Made by a program: the position numbers and the translations under genes. Under the pieces are notes generated by a model, which was not told where the DNA came from, made no database searches, and was given only the letters and a program-made list of their open reading frames with translations. This document shows, piece by piece, positions 14,701 through 26,075 of a DNA stretch of 64,000 bases (position 1 is its first letter; every line of letters starts with the position of its first letter). The stretch is taken from assembly GCF_038396675.1 (NCBI RefSeq), contig NC_088921.1, positions 18,732,501 through 18,796,500 on the forward strand, in the 5' to 3' direction. The DNA is from Hydra vulgaris. Its lineage: Eukaryota > Cnidaria > Hydrozoa > Anthoathecata > Hydridae.

Positions 14701-14814
14701 TATAAATAGGTGATTTCTTTTTTATTTTCAATCATTCCATTTGGAAATCTTAACCTACAACAATTCGTTCAACAGATCAACAAGTCTACTTCACTTACAT
14801 TTATTACGGTAAGT
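14701..14814 (+). promoter_or_regulatory. Possible TATA promoter and first-intron donor
   Basis: TATAAATA at 14701-14708 follows a GC-richer GTGCGCGCCG. About 30 bp downstream is a pyrimidine-flanked A, a plausible start site, and at 14809 a GTAAGT donor follows ATTACG. This lies just upstream of the first-exon copy interrupted by the P-like element. Assignment is by motif only. Confidence 0.35.
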
Positions 14815-14855
14815 CATTATTATATTTTGATTTAAAACATGGCGATACTTATTAA

Positions 14856-17779
14856 AGGCCTTCCCGTTGCGAATCCGTATTTTTAACTGGGGGCGGACAA
14901 TGTTACGGAAAATATAAAAAACGGCTGAAAAAATAAGCGAGCTACATTATTTTCAGTTAATTTATTAAATTTAAAAGGAACTGTTCTAATGCACAAAGTG
15001 TCTAATGCAGTGTTTATTAAATATTATAAAATTTTAATAAAACAAAAAAAATAATGAAAAACAACATTTTTCAGAATAATGAATGAATTTTATTTAAAAA
15101 CGAAATCACAAAAGAAAAATAAACAACCTTAAAAATAATGCAAAAAAGCTATTAAAATAATCATCAAATATCAAAAAATGATATAAAAAATGTACATAGC
15201 AATATTTTTTAATGCTTTACAGATAATTTTAAAACCTTTAATGCAGGTTCCTTAGAGGACTTAGGTGAAATAAACAAACAATAATTTTTAAGAAATATGT
15301 TTGACAATATAACACCATGTTTCTTTAGCATTTTCAAGTTATAAATAACTGATATCATCATAAATATATTGCACATCGACTTTCTGATGTCTTTTTTTTC
15401 TCAATTTCATAAATAATGTAACAAAAAAAAAACCCACTGGACACAGCAATCCAAAGGTACACTTAATCCACCTCAATCCATAGTTTTTGTGTAGTCTCCA
15501 TACAACTGAAAATAAAATGCAGTGTCAGTCAACAATTCATTTTCACGGACATCATCTTTTCTTGTAACATAGCCTGCAATATAAAACATTTTTGTACTCA
15601 GTGGCAAAGTTGCTTCTAGTTCAGGCAATTGATTAATTATATCAAAAGATTCTTCACTTCTAAAATAGCCACATTTTTGACATAAATTTTCAATATCAGT
15701 AGTGTAATCTGAAACATCAACTTTTAATTCCAATAACAGTTTAGCTTTTTCAATGTTTAATTTTTCAACAACATTTTGAAAAGTTATAAAATATGTTCGG
15801 CCTGAACCTTGTCTAAACTTACTGAATGCTTTTTCAATATAATCTGTTGAGAACTCTCCTAACATAACATAAATGAAATTGTTTTTTAACAAATATTTAC
15901 ACATCTCTACTAAACCATAACAAGTATGCCAAATTGAAGTACCTGTATCTCAAGTTAACGATTTTATTCTACACCCTTGTTTACCACTCATTTTAAGAGC
16001 CATATCTCCGAAATCAAGTAAATATTGCAAAAATTATGTCTAGTTCTTCCGAAATAACTCTTTTACGAGAATCTAAAAATCGAGTATCACCGTAAATTTC
16101 TTTTACACTAACTATTTTCCAGAATTTAGTAACTTTTTCTAAAAAACAAATGGTTTCATTCATATTACAAGGGTGGATAACTTTTGAATAAGTTTTGAGA
16201 ACAGCTATAGTTTCATCACAAAACACTTTTAAACAGTGTGATACATTTTGTCTTTCAATGGGTTTTATGGATGTATAGCTACAAAATTTAGTCAAGATAG
16301 TTTAATTAGCTGATCTTTCTCAAAATCAAATAAACATTTAAGGTCACTCCATTTAGCAGTCATATTTTGATGTTTTTCAAAATGCAATTCCTGTGTTTTT
16401 TCTGTTATCCAGTTATTTCTGATACTTTTTAGTAGATGAACATAATCAAAAAGTAGAAAAATCCCACATTTTGTTAACAAAGGTTTTTCTTCAACTCTCT
16501 CAAATAAATTAAAAAAAGCTTGATTTGTTCGATTTCCATCACAAATAACTGAAATAACTTTTCCAATGCTAGACTTGATTGAATTAATAACATAACATAC
16601 TTGCTCAAACAAAAAAGAAGCATCCAAATGACAGACAGGTATCATTTTGCACAAAAAAGATGGTCCACCTTTTAAAAATTTAACCATGATACCCAAAACA
16701 GTATTTGCTAACAACTCATGATTATTTTCAGCTTTTCCAAATAGAGAACCACCATGGTAGAGAAAAAAAGACTTTATATAAACCTCATTTACCAATGTTA
16801 TACAATTTCTCTGATTCTCCTCTATATTTGAAAATACAGTGCTGATAAAATTAATATATGAAACATTCTTCGTCCTAGATGTAATTTTAGTCAGTGTTTT
16901 TACACTTGGAAGTTTAAAATCTTTTCTTAACTGATTGTATAGACTTCGAGATGTTGAAAAATAAGAATACGATCTGATGATTGCTTCTATATTATAAATT
17001 TTTTTACCTACTTCTGATGCATTCATAGATGCAACATGATCTTGTAATATCAATCTTTGATGATCAACTTTAATGTTGTTCAGATAGCGAATTGTTTCTT
17101 CCACTCTTGACCAACAATCAAGAGTGGTAATATGTTTTTTAGATAATGAAGAAATAAAGCAACGTACACCAGCATGAAAACTTTCAAATTTATAATTGCT
17201 TGAGATTAACATAAAAGGAATTTGATTGGAGGTGCAAAACTTCATTTATAACGAAATTTATAACAGGACAAACAAGTTTATGATTTTTAATATCTTCACA
17301 TAAAGAAATGAACGTAAACAAATCACTTTTTAAATATTGTGACAACTCATCACACTTTTCACTTCTGATTGAAGACAACACTTTAGTAGTGGACCTTGGT
17401 TTTAAAGGTTGAGTTGGTATAACACTTGATGGAATATTAGGAAAAATTGAAGGAGGTTCGATTGGTCTATCTTTCCCATTGATACGAGCTTTTAAAAAAT
17501 TTCCTGGAAAATGTCTTTCACAGACAACAGTATCTGGCTTATTTGGAAAATTACTTCTCGGAATTGAATTTATCCAACGATTTCGTTCTTCTTCATTCGA
17601 GGGAAGCCTATAAACTCGTACTTTATTTTTAGTGTCGTAGTGTCTTCTACATCCAGGAATACAGCACTTTTTAACCATTTTGTGACTATCAACTGCTCTC
17701 AAATCGAAACTATAAGACTAAACCTTCCGTAACATTGTCCGCACCCAGTCAAAAATACGGATTCGCGACGGGAAGGCCT
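14856..17779 (-). mobile_element. P-like DNA transposon with THAP transposase
   Basis: 55-bp terminal inverted repeats at 14856-14910 and 17725-17779 (outer AGGCCTTCCCG, inner ACAATGTTACGGAA) enclose a minus-strand P-type transposase. Length 2,924 bp. P elements normally make an 8-bp target duplication; here the left flank ends ACTTATTA and the right begins GTAATAAC, closer to an inverted than a direct repeat, so the duplication is unproven. The insertion splits a first-exon copy. Confidence 0.9.
15473..17678 (-). pseudogene. THAP-domain P-element-type transposase, inactivated
   Basis: ATG at 17678 opens a THAP zinc finger: CIPGC, then 42 residues to VVCERHF (C-x3-C-x42-C-x2-H), with the conserved Trp and a Pro-rich end. 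Further on come EVYIKSFFLYHGGSLFGK, KMIPVCHLDASFLFEQ, VICDGNRTNQAFF and LLFDYVHLLKSIRNNW, all signatures of P/THAP9 transposases, and then the C-terminal GEFSTDYIEKAFSKFRQGSG and KMFYIAGYVTRKD. Lesions: frameshifts near 17235 and 16295, a further frame change plus a TGA between 16014 and 15904. Family members are about 700-900 residues; this span fits. No introns needed. Confidence 0.92.
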
Positions 17780-17840
17780 GTAATAACTGGTTGGCAGACG
17801 ATCCCATGGCTCAGAATTAGGTCAAGATTTTCGTTTGCCG

Positions 17841-18912
17841 TATTTTGTGTATCAATACAAAATTTAATGCAATTGAGTAAAAATGGCCGTCCGTTTACGC
17901 TTATTACACTTACAGTAACCAAAGTTGTAAACAAGAACAAGTAATAATTTTTTTATTTACCTTAATCAATCTTACAATAATAAATAAAAATTTTATAGAT
18001 TTAAATAAATACATTTATAAAGATTTAATCAATTTTTCATAGTTAACAAAGTGTTGTAGATTAAATAGTTTACAAAGTGTCTCATTTTGATACAATTCCG
18101 CTTGCTTTGACTTTTTTTCAGAGTAATTAGACTAATTTTGTTTGAACGTACCCGTTCAAGCACCCGTGTAAGTCCATAATTAAATTTTTATTGGATTTTT
18201 TAATAAATTTTATTACAATAAAAAGATATTATTTTGCTGACTAGTATCAGCAAAATGTTATGTTTTTCAAAAATTTATACAAATATTTAGATTATTTTTA
18301 CAATTATATAACTATATTATTTGTGTAAACATTTCACAATAGTGTAAATTAGACTTTTCGTTGTTTACATAAATTAGGAAAACAAGATAGATACCTATCA
18401 CCAGTAAATATAAACTTAATGTTGGATGAAGTAATACTGAGTTTTATTTTTTACAGTTTACTGAGACAATCAAAAAATACCCCATATAATGTATATAATT
18501 TCTTTTATAGAATTTTGTAGCTGCGTTTTTAGAATTGTAATAATGAGTAAAATTGAGAAAAAAAAACTTATTTCAAAGAAGAACAGTTAAACAAGGACAG
18601 TTATCCTAAGTTTGATTTTTGGCTAATTATAACAGCCAGGCTAAATGCATACTTTTCCATAAAGTAATTGATCTTTCAAAGTTGGGTATCTAAGCACTAA
18701 AAAGTCATGAGATAAAAAAAGGATTTGTTGAAGAAACTGAGGTCAAAAAAATACTTTTCTCAACTAAAATTATTATAAATTTGTCAATTCTTTTTTAAAC
18801 ACCTATAACTTGGTATCAAAAGATAGGTATTAGAGTGGGCTACAAATTCATGTTGGTTTCTAGCCACCGGACATATCCGGGAGGCTATAGGGGGTACCAA
18901 CACCTACACCGC
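17841..18912. other. Non-coding stretch
   Basis: No gene recognised. A small palindrome (ATTTTGCTGA and complement) lies near 18231-18255. Confidence 0.5.
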
Positions 18913-19597
18913 AAATAAATGCAAATTTTATTTACAAAAAAGTTTTTTTTATGGTAAAATAGATTTTCATATTATTTTTTACACAGTTATTATTTGCTTC
19001 CAGACGACTGCCAAATATGAGACTTAGGGTGGGTGAAAGGGTGTTAACACACCCTAAATTGAAAAAATCTTTTCTATGAAATTTTTTTCTTTATTAAAAA
19101 AAAAAAATTTAGTATCAAATACAAAAACTTTATTTTACTACTACTAACGATACACACATTGATTCAGTGAAATAGGGTGTGCCACCACATCCCTCCAACC
19201 TAAAAGTAGAATCAAATTTTTATATGCAATTTAAAAAAAGATTTTTTAAATTGCATATAAAAATTTGTAAATAAATGCAAATTTTATTTACAAAAAAGTT
19301 TTTTTTATGGTAAAATAGATTTTCATATTATTTTTTACACAGTTATTATTTGCTTCCAGACGACTGCCAAATATGAGACTTAGGGTGGGTGAAAGGGTGT
19401 TAACACACCCTAAATTGAAAAAATCTTTTCTATGAAATTTTTTTCTTTATTAAAAAAAAAAAATTTAGTATCAAATACAAAAACTTTATTTTACTACTAC
19501 TAGCGATACACACATTGATTCAGTGAAATAGGGTGTGCCACCACATCCCTCCAACCTAAAAGTAGAATCAAATTTTTATATGCAATTTAAAAAAAGA
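18913..19597. repeat. 356-bp tandem duplication with palindromic junction
   Basis: Unit one 18913-19268 and unit two from 19269 are nearly identical; one difference is CTAACG versus CTAGCG. Unit one ends in an inverted repeat (19214-19267; arm TTTTTATATGCAATTTAAA) whose second arm forms the junction with unit two; unit two lacks that second arm. The sequence is not coding. Confidence 0.92.
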
Positions 19598-19888
19598 TTT
19601 AAATTGCTATTATATAAAATAAAACAAAATAACATTAACAAAATTACATTATGCATCAGAGGATCCATTCTTTCTGTAAAAAGAGCGTTTAAATCCCCCC
19701 TCCCAACCTAAAAATAATATTTTTAAATTAAATCATTTTGAACTAAACCAATTATTAATTTTTGTCTTGGCTTTTAGTAAATGATTAAAATTTTAAATTC
19801 CATCAATGAAACAAAATAATAATCATTTTTAACGATAGACACGACAAGAATGTAAGCTAGAGCCGTCTATCAAAAGAATTGCAAAAAA

Positions 19889-20000
19889 AGTCACACCACT
19901 TGTGGTACTTTTTTTGCAAGTCACATCACTTACTGTACGTTTTTCAAGTCACACTACTTGCTGTACTCTTTTTGCTAGTCACACCACTTGAAGTAATTAA
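19889..20000 (+). repeat. Minisatellite, four units of about 29 bp
   Basis: AGTCACACCACTTG-like units start at 19889, 19919, 19947 and 19977, separated by GTAC and T runs. Confidence 0.85.
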
Positions 20001-20379
20001 TTTATACATATATTGATAACTTTTATACATATATTTATAATACATAAATCACATAAGTAATATTATTACAAATTGTTACATATTCACTTGAAGAAAATGT
20101 TGTGACACAGCTTACTCCAAACAACAATTTAGGTTTCTACTATCACATAAATAACATTAAACCACATAATAAAATAGCCAAATTATGAAGAAATCAACTC
20201 TTCTACAATAACATCAGCAGCAAGCTGGATTTTTTTAATGAGATGGTCAACAGCTTCTGAATAAGATTCATCAATTTTCCAGTAAGAAATGATATAAATT
20301 CTGTCTTCTTTTCTCTTATTTACTTTTTCTACTCACCTATCATACATGACAGATCTGTATCAAACCATTCATGACAGAG

Positions 20380-20700
20380 TTCTCTCCCAACCATTCTTTC
20401 ATAAATTACATCATATAAGTCATCAAGTTGTTTAATAGATAAGTGCTTATAAATTTTTCATATCATTAAAAGATAGAATGTACAGCTCTCACTCCAGCTT
20501 TCTTTTTTCTTTTTCATCCATTTTTTGGCTTTTGCATGTCTGTCTTTTTGAAATCTCTGCTCGTAATGCAGGGGATTTCCGAAAAAATCCTTTGTATCGT
20601 TTATCAGTACACCTGGATTAGATTTGCAATTTTTAATTGTTTGCAAAATATTTTTAACTACTTGAATACCTGCAATATGATCATGAATTAAACGAAAATA
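20380..20700 (-). other. Possible decayed coding segment, family unknown
   Basis: The minus strand gives protein-like sequence: NPGVLINDTKDFFGNPLHYE, KKWMKKKKESWSESC, and after frame changes SIKQLDDLYDVIYERMVGRE. I do not recognise the family. Composition and loss of frame suggest a transposon relic. Confidence 0.3.
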
Positions 20701-20944
20701 AGTAAGATTCAGAATATATAATACAGCGCTTTTAATTTTTAGAATTAAACTCGCTTCAAAGGAATTACTGAATTACTGTAGATTGCGACATAGAATTTAA
20801 AGACTCCAATTTTTGGAGTAAGGTGGAGAAGGCGAGCTTTGACTAAAATGACAAGATAAGTTTTTCTTGGTATGCATTTCTTATTTATTTTCAATCAAAA
20901 AAACTTGATTCAAACCTTTTTTTTAACATTATCTTTAATATGAA

Positions 20945-21561
20945 CACAGCATGAGTTGGGAGTTTGGGATCCCTTTAACGATATAAAATAGTTTAGAAGT
21001 GAATGTGTTTTCTTTTTCACAAATACCATGGAAAGTTTGCTAAAATGCATCCCACTAAACTGCAATCATAGCGAATCCAAGTTGTTTTGAACCAATCGAA
21101 CTCAAAACATTAACAATTGAATCTAATCAAAATAAACTAAAAAGGTTGTTACATTATCTTGGCAACTTAAAAGTTATATCTGCAACACAAAGTGATAATG
21201 TCATGCCTCAGTATTTAATACTTTTAAGAAATGACATGAAAATAAATATAGAAAAATTTCTTAGCTTTGATAAAAAAAACCACTCATGGTGTTTTTAGAT
21301 ATCTTTTATTTTTATCAACTGGATATAGCCAAACATAATGAACTTTCTTATATTATCAAATTGATTTTAGCGGTTAGTCATGGTCAAGCTTTTGTAGAAA
21401 GGGGTTTCAGCATAAACAACACAATTCTAAATGAAAATATTCATTCTAACTCAATAGTCTCCCATGGCATTATAAAAGATCATATGAATTCTCAAAATAT
21501 TCAAGCTTACACTATTAATATCACAAATGCGTCAATGTTATCAGTTAAGTCAGCCAGACAA
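20945..21561 (+). pseudogene. C-terminal relic of a hAT-like transposase
   Basis: The 92-codon frame ending at 21564 contains LILAVSHGQAFVERGFSINN, resembling the hAT C-terminal dimerisation block, where an ERGFS or ERVFS motif follows an AxxHGxA-like stretch. Upstream (from about 21080) decayed coding sequence continues in another frame. The frame is cut at 21562 by the insertion of a Tc1/mariner element; beyond it, at 22868, QISLEEE may be the continuation of the same protein. No upstream catalytic part is visible. Confidence 0.5.
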
Positions 21562-21563
21562 TA

Positions 21564-22865
21564 ACGGGTGATGCGGAAGTTATCGGACAAAATAATAATG
21601 TCAATAACTTATTTATAAATAAAAAAACAAACTACTATTATATTTTTTTAAAATAAAACATTTATCTTTTAATAAAAATATATTATTTTTTATATGAAAA
21701 AACACCACCATCTGCAATTGATCTCAATTTTGCTCTGACACCTTTCATATGCGACTGTAAAATGTTTAAATCAATTTCTTGTAGTTTTAGTTTAATGCAA
21801 TCAATCAAAACTTGCTCTGTTGAAGCTTGCCAATCTCCCTCGTAAACTTTCTGTGCCAAATGTCCCCAAAAATTTTCAATTAGTTGTGCTTGAGGCACAT
21901 TTGGGGGATTGGATTCTTTATCAACGTAATAGACATATTGGTCCATCCAATTTAGAGAATCTTTAGAATAATGAGAACTTGCTAAATCTGGCCAAAATAA
22001 ATAGTTAAAGTCTCCATGATACTTGTGAATAAATGGAAGAAGTCGTTTTTCTAAACATTCATTAATATAGATTGATGAATTGATCGCTACAGCCTTGGAA
22101 GTGCGAAACAATGGCTCGGACATACCACGGTCAGATATGGCTATCCACATTAATAATTTTTTTGGAAATTTCTCTTTTCCTATAAAACGAACATTTCTGG
22201 GCATGTCTTTTTGTTGTTTGTGTAGTATCCAGAATTTCCAGGCATGTTGTCCCCTGCAAAACAAAAGTATTTTTCGTCATCGATGACCATAAGCGATTTT
22301 GTGTTATAGAGTTGGTTAACTAGTTTCCTGCTTCTTTTCTTTGTCTTTATTTGTTGTTCTATAGTGTGTTTTGGAGTCTTTTCGCGTTTTCTATATTTAA
22401 TATTAATTTTTTTTAACTGACGACCAATTGTTGATTGATTTACACCAAATTTAATACCTTTTTTTCTCTGACTGACCCCTTTTTGATTGTTGACAAGTCT
22501 CGTTAATTCGGCTTTCTTTTCTCTAGTCCAGGATGTCAGACGACCAGGGTGCTTTCTATCAGAAAACGATTGAACAGTTTCAAGTCTTTTTAGGTTATCA
22601 TATATTGTACTTGGAGCAAATCCTTCCTTTTCAAAATGATTTACGATTTTTTTTTTATATTAGGTTTATTTACAAAAAACATTTTAAGTCGCTTTCGAAA
22701 AGATTCTCGTTCAGCTGCATTTAACCTCATTTTAAATAATTGTGTTTCAAATAATAAAGTTTATATTTTATAGAACGTTTATGCCTACGCATAAAACCAC
22801 AAAAACTAATTATTATGCTTAAATAATGAAATTAGGATTTGTCCGATACGTTCCGCATAACCCGT
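21564..22865 (-). mobile_element. DD36E Tc1/mariner-type element
   Basis: 28-bp inverted termini (ACGGGTGATGCGGAAG at 21564; complement of ACGGGTTATGCGGAAC ending 22865, 25 of 28 matching) flanked by TA on both sides (21562-21563, 22866-22867). The 1,302-bp element carries a single transposase on the minus strand and interrupts the hAT-like relic. Confidence 0.92.
21683..22730 (-). pseudogene. DD36E transposase, frameshifted
   Basis: ATG at 22730 (MRLNAAERESFRKRLK) starts a helix-turn-helix region ending with VNQSTIGRQLKK. The DDE domain has VIDDEKYF (first Asp), FWPDLASSHYS (second Asp) and PQAQLIENFWGHLAQKVYE (Glu). I count 36 residues between second Asp and Glu, the spacing described for the DD36E (Incomer-type) Tc1/mariner clade. 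Lesions: a frameshift in the A run near 22650 and another near 22220. About 349 codons, full length for the family. Confidence 0.9.
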
Positions 22866-22929
22866 TAGTACCAAATCAGTTTAGAAGAGGAGTAGAATTT
22901 AAAGAAAGAGTGTACCAGAGGATCTTAAT

Positions 22930-23960
22930 TTATTAAAAATGTACGATATGTACATGGAGTGCTTCCCACAAAATAAAGTTTGTCAAGAAAACTACAGGTT
23001 CTTTAATAATGTTTGATTATTTAAGAATATTATTGGATATTATCTAATTTTATACTTTCTTTTTTGTACCTGGAAAATATTTTTAGAAAAATTTAACAAG
23101 AATCGTCAAGAAAGAAGAGGTGTTTTATGCCAGAAAGAAAGAAGCGTGCTGTAATGCAAAAACTGGCCATGCAACTCTTGCATTTGATTTTGCTAAAAAT
23201 TTGAATTGTCCTAATGTTTCTTCAAATGAAATTTATTATTAAATAAAGTGTATATTAAATGTGTACTTTTTAAGTACACATTTATTAAACACTGCTTAGC
23301 ATCAAATAATGCTCACTTATTTTGTTGCGATGAAACTTACCGTAAAAAGGGAGCAGGCGATGTAGCAAGCATGCTGGAGCACTATTTTGAATACATTTAT
23401 CAAAAGATGTATCACATTTGCAGCTTTTTTGTGATTCATGTGCTGGGCAAAATAAGAATTAGACTATTATAAGTTTTTCACACTCTAATGTAGTGATTAA
23501 GAAACGATTTCAACAAATTATACTATCTTTCCCGATATGGGGCTACAGCTACGTGTAGTGTGACTGTGATAATATATTAGTTTTTTTGAACATATGAAAC
23601 CATTTTACGAAACCAAATGTCCCATACCAACTGTTCGTGAGATTAGTTTCTCCCAAGTATTCCCTATTATGTTACAATACAGACTCAGTTGAAATGGACC
23701 TTTTGAAAGAATTGTCACATAAAAAGCTTTTGTAAAAAAGTATTGACTATCACAAAGCCCCTTACATGCTTGTACAATGAGAGACTGCGGTCTCTCATTG
23801 CACAAGCATATAAGGGGCTTTATATGGTGACTTTCAAGTTTTAAAACATTTTTGCATGCCTGAGACCCAGCAGTATTTTAATGATCTGCGTCGCAAAGGT
23901 CAGTTAAGAGATGATGAATCAGTATCAGAGTTTTCTCAACTTGAGTGTATTTAAATTAAA
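22930..23960 (+). pseudogene. Relic resembling DUF7869-type transposon-associated protein
   Basis: Plus-strand segments read, with several frame changes, MYMECFPQNKVCQENYRFFN, KEEVFYARKKEACCNAKTGH, LAFDFAKNLNCPN, CDETYRKKGAGDVASML and a later SFPIWGYSYV. This order (Lys/Glu-rich Cys segment, FDFAKNLPCPN-like block, YDE..GKKGADDVASML, FPIRGHSYLECD) is that of an animal protein family, usually labelled DUF7869, found mainly in repetitive loci. Many stops. A 66-bp hairpin (23755-23820) interrupts it; possible tail sequence (ETQQYFNDLRRKGQLRDDE) resumes after. Confidence 0.5.
23755..23820. repeat. 31-bp-arm hairpin
   Basis: Arms 23755-23785 and 23790-23820 pair with about two mismatches around TGCG. 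Lies within the DUF7869-like relic. Confidence 0.88.
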
Positions 23961-24078
23961 AAAACAGATATTGATTAAAGGAAAAAAGGAAATTTATTTT
24001 GAATTCTTAATTAATATTGTTTTAAAAAAATGCTATTAAAAATAATTGTATCATAAAATATTATTGCGTTTAGATTTA

Positions 24079-24289
24079 AAAATAAGTTAATTTCCACTTT
24101 TAAAAAAAAAATAAGAAAAGTACATATGGGGTAAGCAAAGAAATCAATTTAGAAGTGAAATTTTTTTGAGGTTTAGATTTCTAAAATTTAGAAATGTAAA
24201 CCTCAAAAAAATTTCACTTCTAATCTGATTTTTTTACTTACCCCATATATTTTTCTTATTTTTTTAAAGTTGAAATTAACTTATTTTTG
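24079..24289. mobile_element. Foldback/MITE-like inverted repeat
   Basis: About 105-bp arms (24079-24183 and 24187-24289) with several indels and a 3-nt centre. Outer sequence AAAAATAAGTTAATTTC; inner GTGAAATTTTTTTGAGGTTT. No coding content. No flanking duplication could be fixed because the edges are AT-rich. Confidence 0.75.
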
Positions 24290-26035
24290 TTAACCTAAAA
24301 GTCAAAGATTAGAAGGCCATTAGAACCCTTCACCACCTTTGGGGTGGTGAAGGGTTAAAAGGGTTGAGGATTAGAAAGTTTAATAATTTATTGTTTAACA
24401 AAGTATATTTATGTTTAACAAATTTATTGTTTAACAACGTATATTTATGTTTAACAAAGTGAAGCATTAAAACTACAATATTTGCATGTGATTTGAATTT
24501 CTTTATTTTTATAGGAAATAATGTAATATATTAGTATTTTATTCATTATATTTTAGTATTTCAGTATTTTATTTATTAACGTAAAGACTTCTTTAAACAA
24601 TATTATGTATATGATGTTCAGCTTAAAATAAAACAGAAATTAATCATCAACCTACATCAGCGTACATCTCAAAAGAAGGTAATGAAAAACTTTTTGTTTT
24701 ATCTTCATCTTCAATTAGCTTTGTAAAGTCTAAATGTGATGTGAGAAAGAATTTTTGGTGAAATGAACAGTATATGTGCTGGAATTAAAATACTTCGTGT
24801 TCAATGCTACAATATTCATATATAGCACATGAGTTAAATAATTTCAAATTTTGAAAACGTTGAAGGTCCTTATATAGTACCATTATAATTCGTTGAAGTT
24901 AAGTAACATATGGAAAAAATATGATTTTCCGTTATCTCAAAGATAAAATAAAAGTTTAATGTGAATTTAAATTTTTGACGAATACTACAAGTGCCGAAAT
25001 ACAATAAAGTGTATAGCTTTCAAATATGCTAGAAGTTATAGAAAGTATATTTAAATTATTTGGTTTATACGAGTTTGATCAACTTCTACTCGGTTATGTG
25101 GTCAATTGATGATTATGAAAAGAGCTTTAATATATGCAGTTGTACGATTTGTCTGCGACTTTATTTAAAGATTGTAAGAAGAAGGATAGTGAGCTTTTCA
25201 ATTTGATTTAGTTATTTATAAACAACAGTAATTTTTTCGCATTTGACAATTTTAACTTAAATGCATTATTTTATTTTCAAAAAATTTAAATTTTAAATAG
25301 TATAAATATTTGTAATAGTATAAATAAATTTTAATAATTCTTGTATTTTCTTCTCATTTATTATAGTAATTTATTGTGACAATTCGGAAAAAGTATTTGT
25401 CCTACATAGTATAAGTAAAAGTACTTTTAGAAAATTGTCTTTTAAGGTCAAAGTTGTTTTATGTTTAAAAGCAGTTCCGGGGTTAGGAAGTATCTAAAAC
25501 ATCTTTTGACACCCGGAGGAAACGCCTCCATCAGAATGCTCTTGTTATGTTATAAATGTTATATATCTAGCAACCAGACAATCTCTAATGGACTTATTAT
25601 AAAAGGACAAAAATAGACTTCGACAAAGCACTAATTGCAACAATTTTAATTACAACTATCAAAAATGAATTGTCTATAAAAAATGTTTGTCTTTCTAGAC
25701 AATCATTTTAAAAACGGACACTAAATGAACAATCTCGATTTTTTAATGAGGTATAGAAGATCTATTTAATATATAATTTGGACTTATAACGAGTAATTAA
25801 ACTTTCACTGCAGCATCGTTTCAAAAACTGAAAACGAGCACAAAATTAAAAATACAATTTTTCTAACAGAAGTTCATTTTTTAATTTTTTGTCCAGCGTG
25901 TGCTGTTGATTAAAAAGTTAATGTCTATTTAAAAACCTCAAAATGGACTATTTTGTGCTCAATTGAAGTTCATTAATTACTCAGTTCAGTTGTTTTTCAA
26001 TTCTCAGTGAATGTGCGTGAAAATTTATTTTTAAA
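24290..26035. other. Non-coding stretch
   Basis: A hairpin with AACCCTTCACCACC arms lies at 24326-24358. The GC-richer segment at 25480-25590 (CCCGGAGGAAACGCCTCC) is unlike its surroundings but was not identified. Confidence 0.45.
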
Positions 26036-26075
26036 ATGCCCTCTCCAGTTTGGGATTACTTCAAAAATGTTGAAG
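26036..26075 (+). pseudogene. Possible first exon of a BED-finger (hAT-type) protein
   Basis: ATG at 26036 gives MPSPVWDYFKNVE, then a GTAAGT donor at 26076. A VW.YF motif at the extreme N-terminus opens BED-type zinc fingers of hAT transposases and their host relatives. No matching second exon with the CxxC/HxxxH pair was found downstream. A hAT C-terminal relic on the same strand lies at 35.3 kb, beyond the MULE gene. Confidence 0.4.

Larger units (their letters stand above)
14839..17840 (+). pseudogene. First-exon copy split by the P-like element
   Basis: ATGGCGATA..TTATTA at 14839-14854 and VGRRSHGSELGQDFRLP encoded at about 17790-17840 flank the P-like element. Joined, they match the start of exon 1 of the MULE gene on the minus strand at 34.85-34.91 kb, almost base for base in the right half. 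After the CGTTTGCCGT at 17840 the two copies diverge and this copy reaches a stop within a few codons. Which copy is ancestral, and whether this is a MULE fragment or a host exon shared with it, is not resolved. Confidence 0.7.

Noticed and set aside
17735..17944. Overlapping plus and minus frames at the right end of the P-like element
   Set aside because: They cross the terminal repeat and the split exon copy; neither frame matches the exon's own frame.
15000..18000. Domesticated THAP host gene
   Set aside because: Terminal inverted repeats are intact and the frame has several lesions, so it is a dead transposon.
25480..25590. GC-richer segment as a structured RNA
   Set aside because: CCCGGAGGAAACGCCTCC suggests a stem, but no complete known RNA fold or promoter could be supported.
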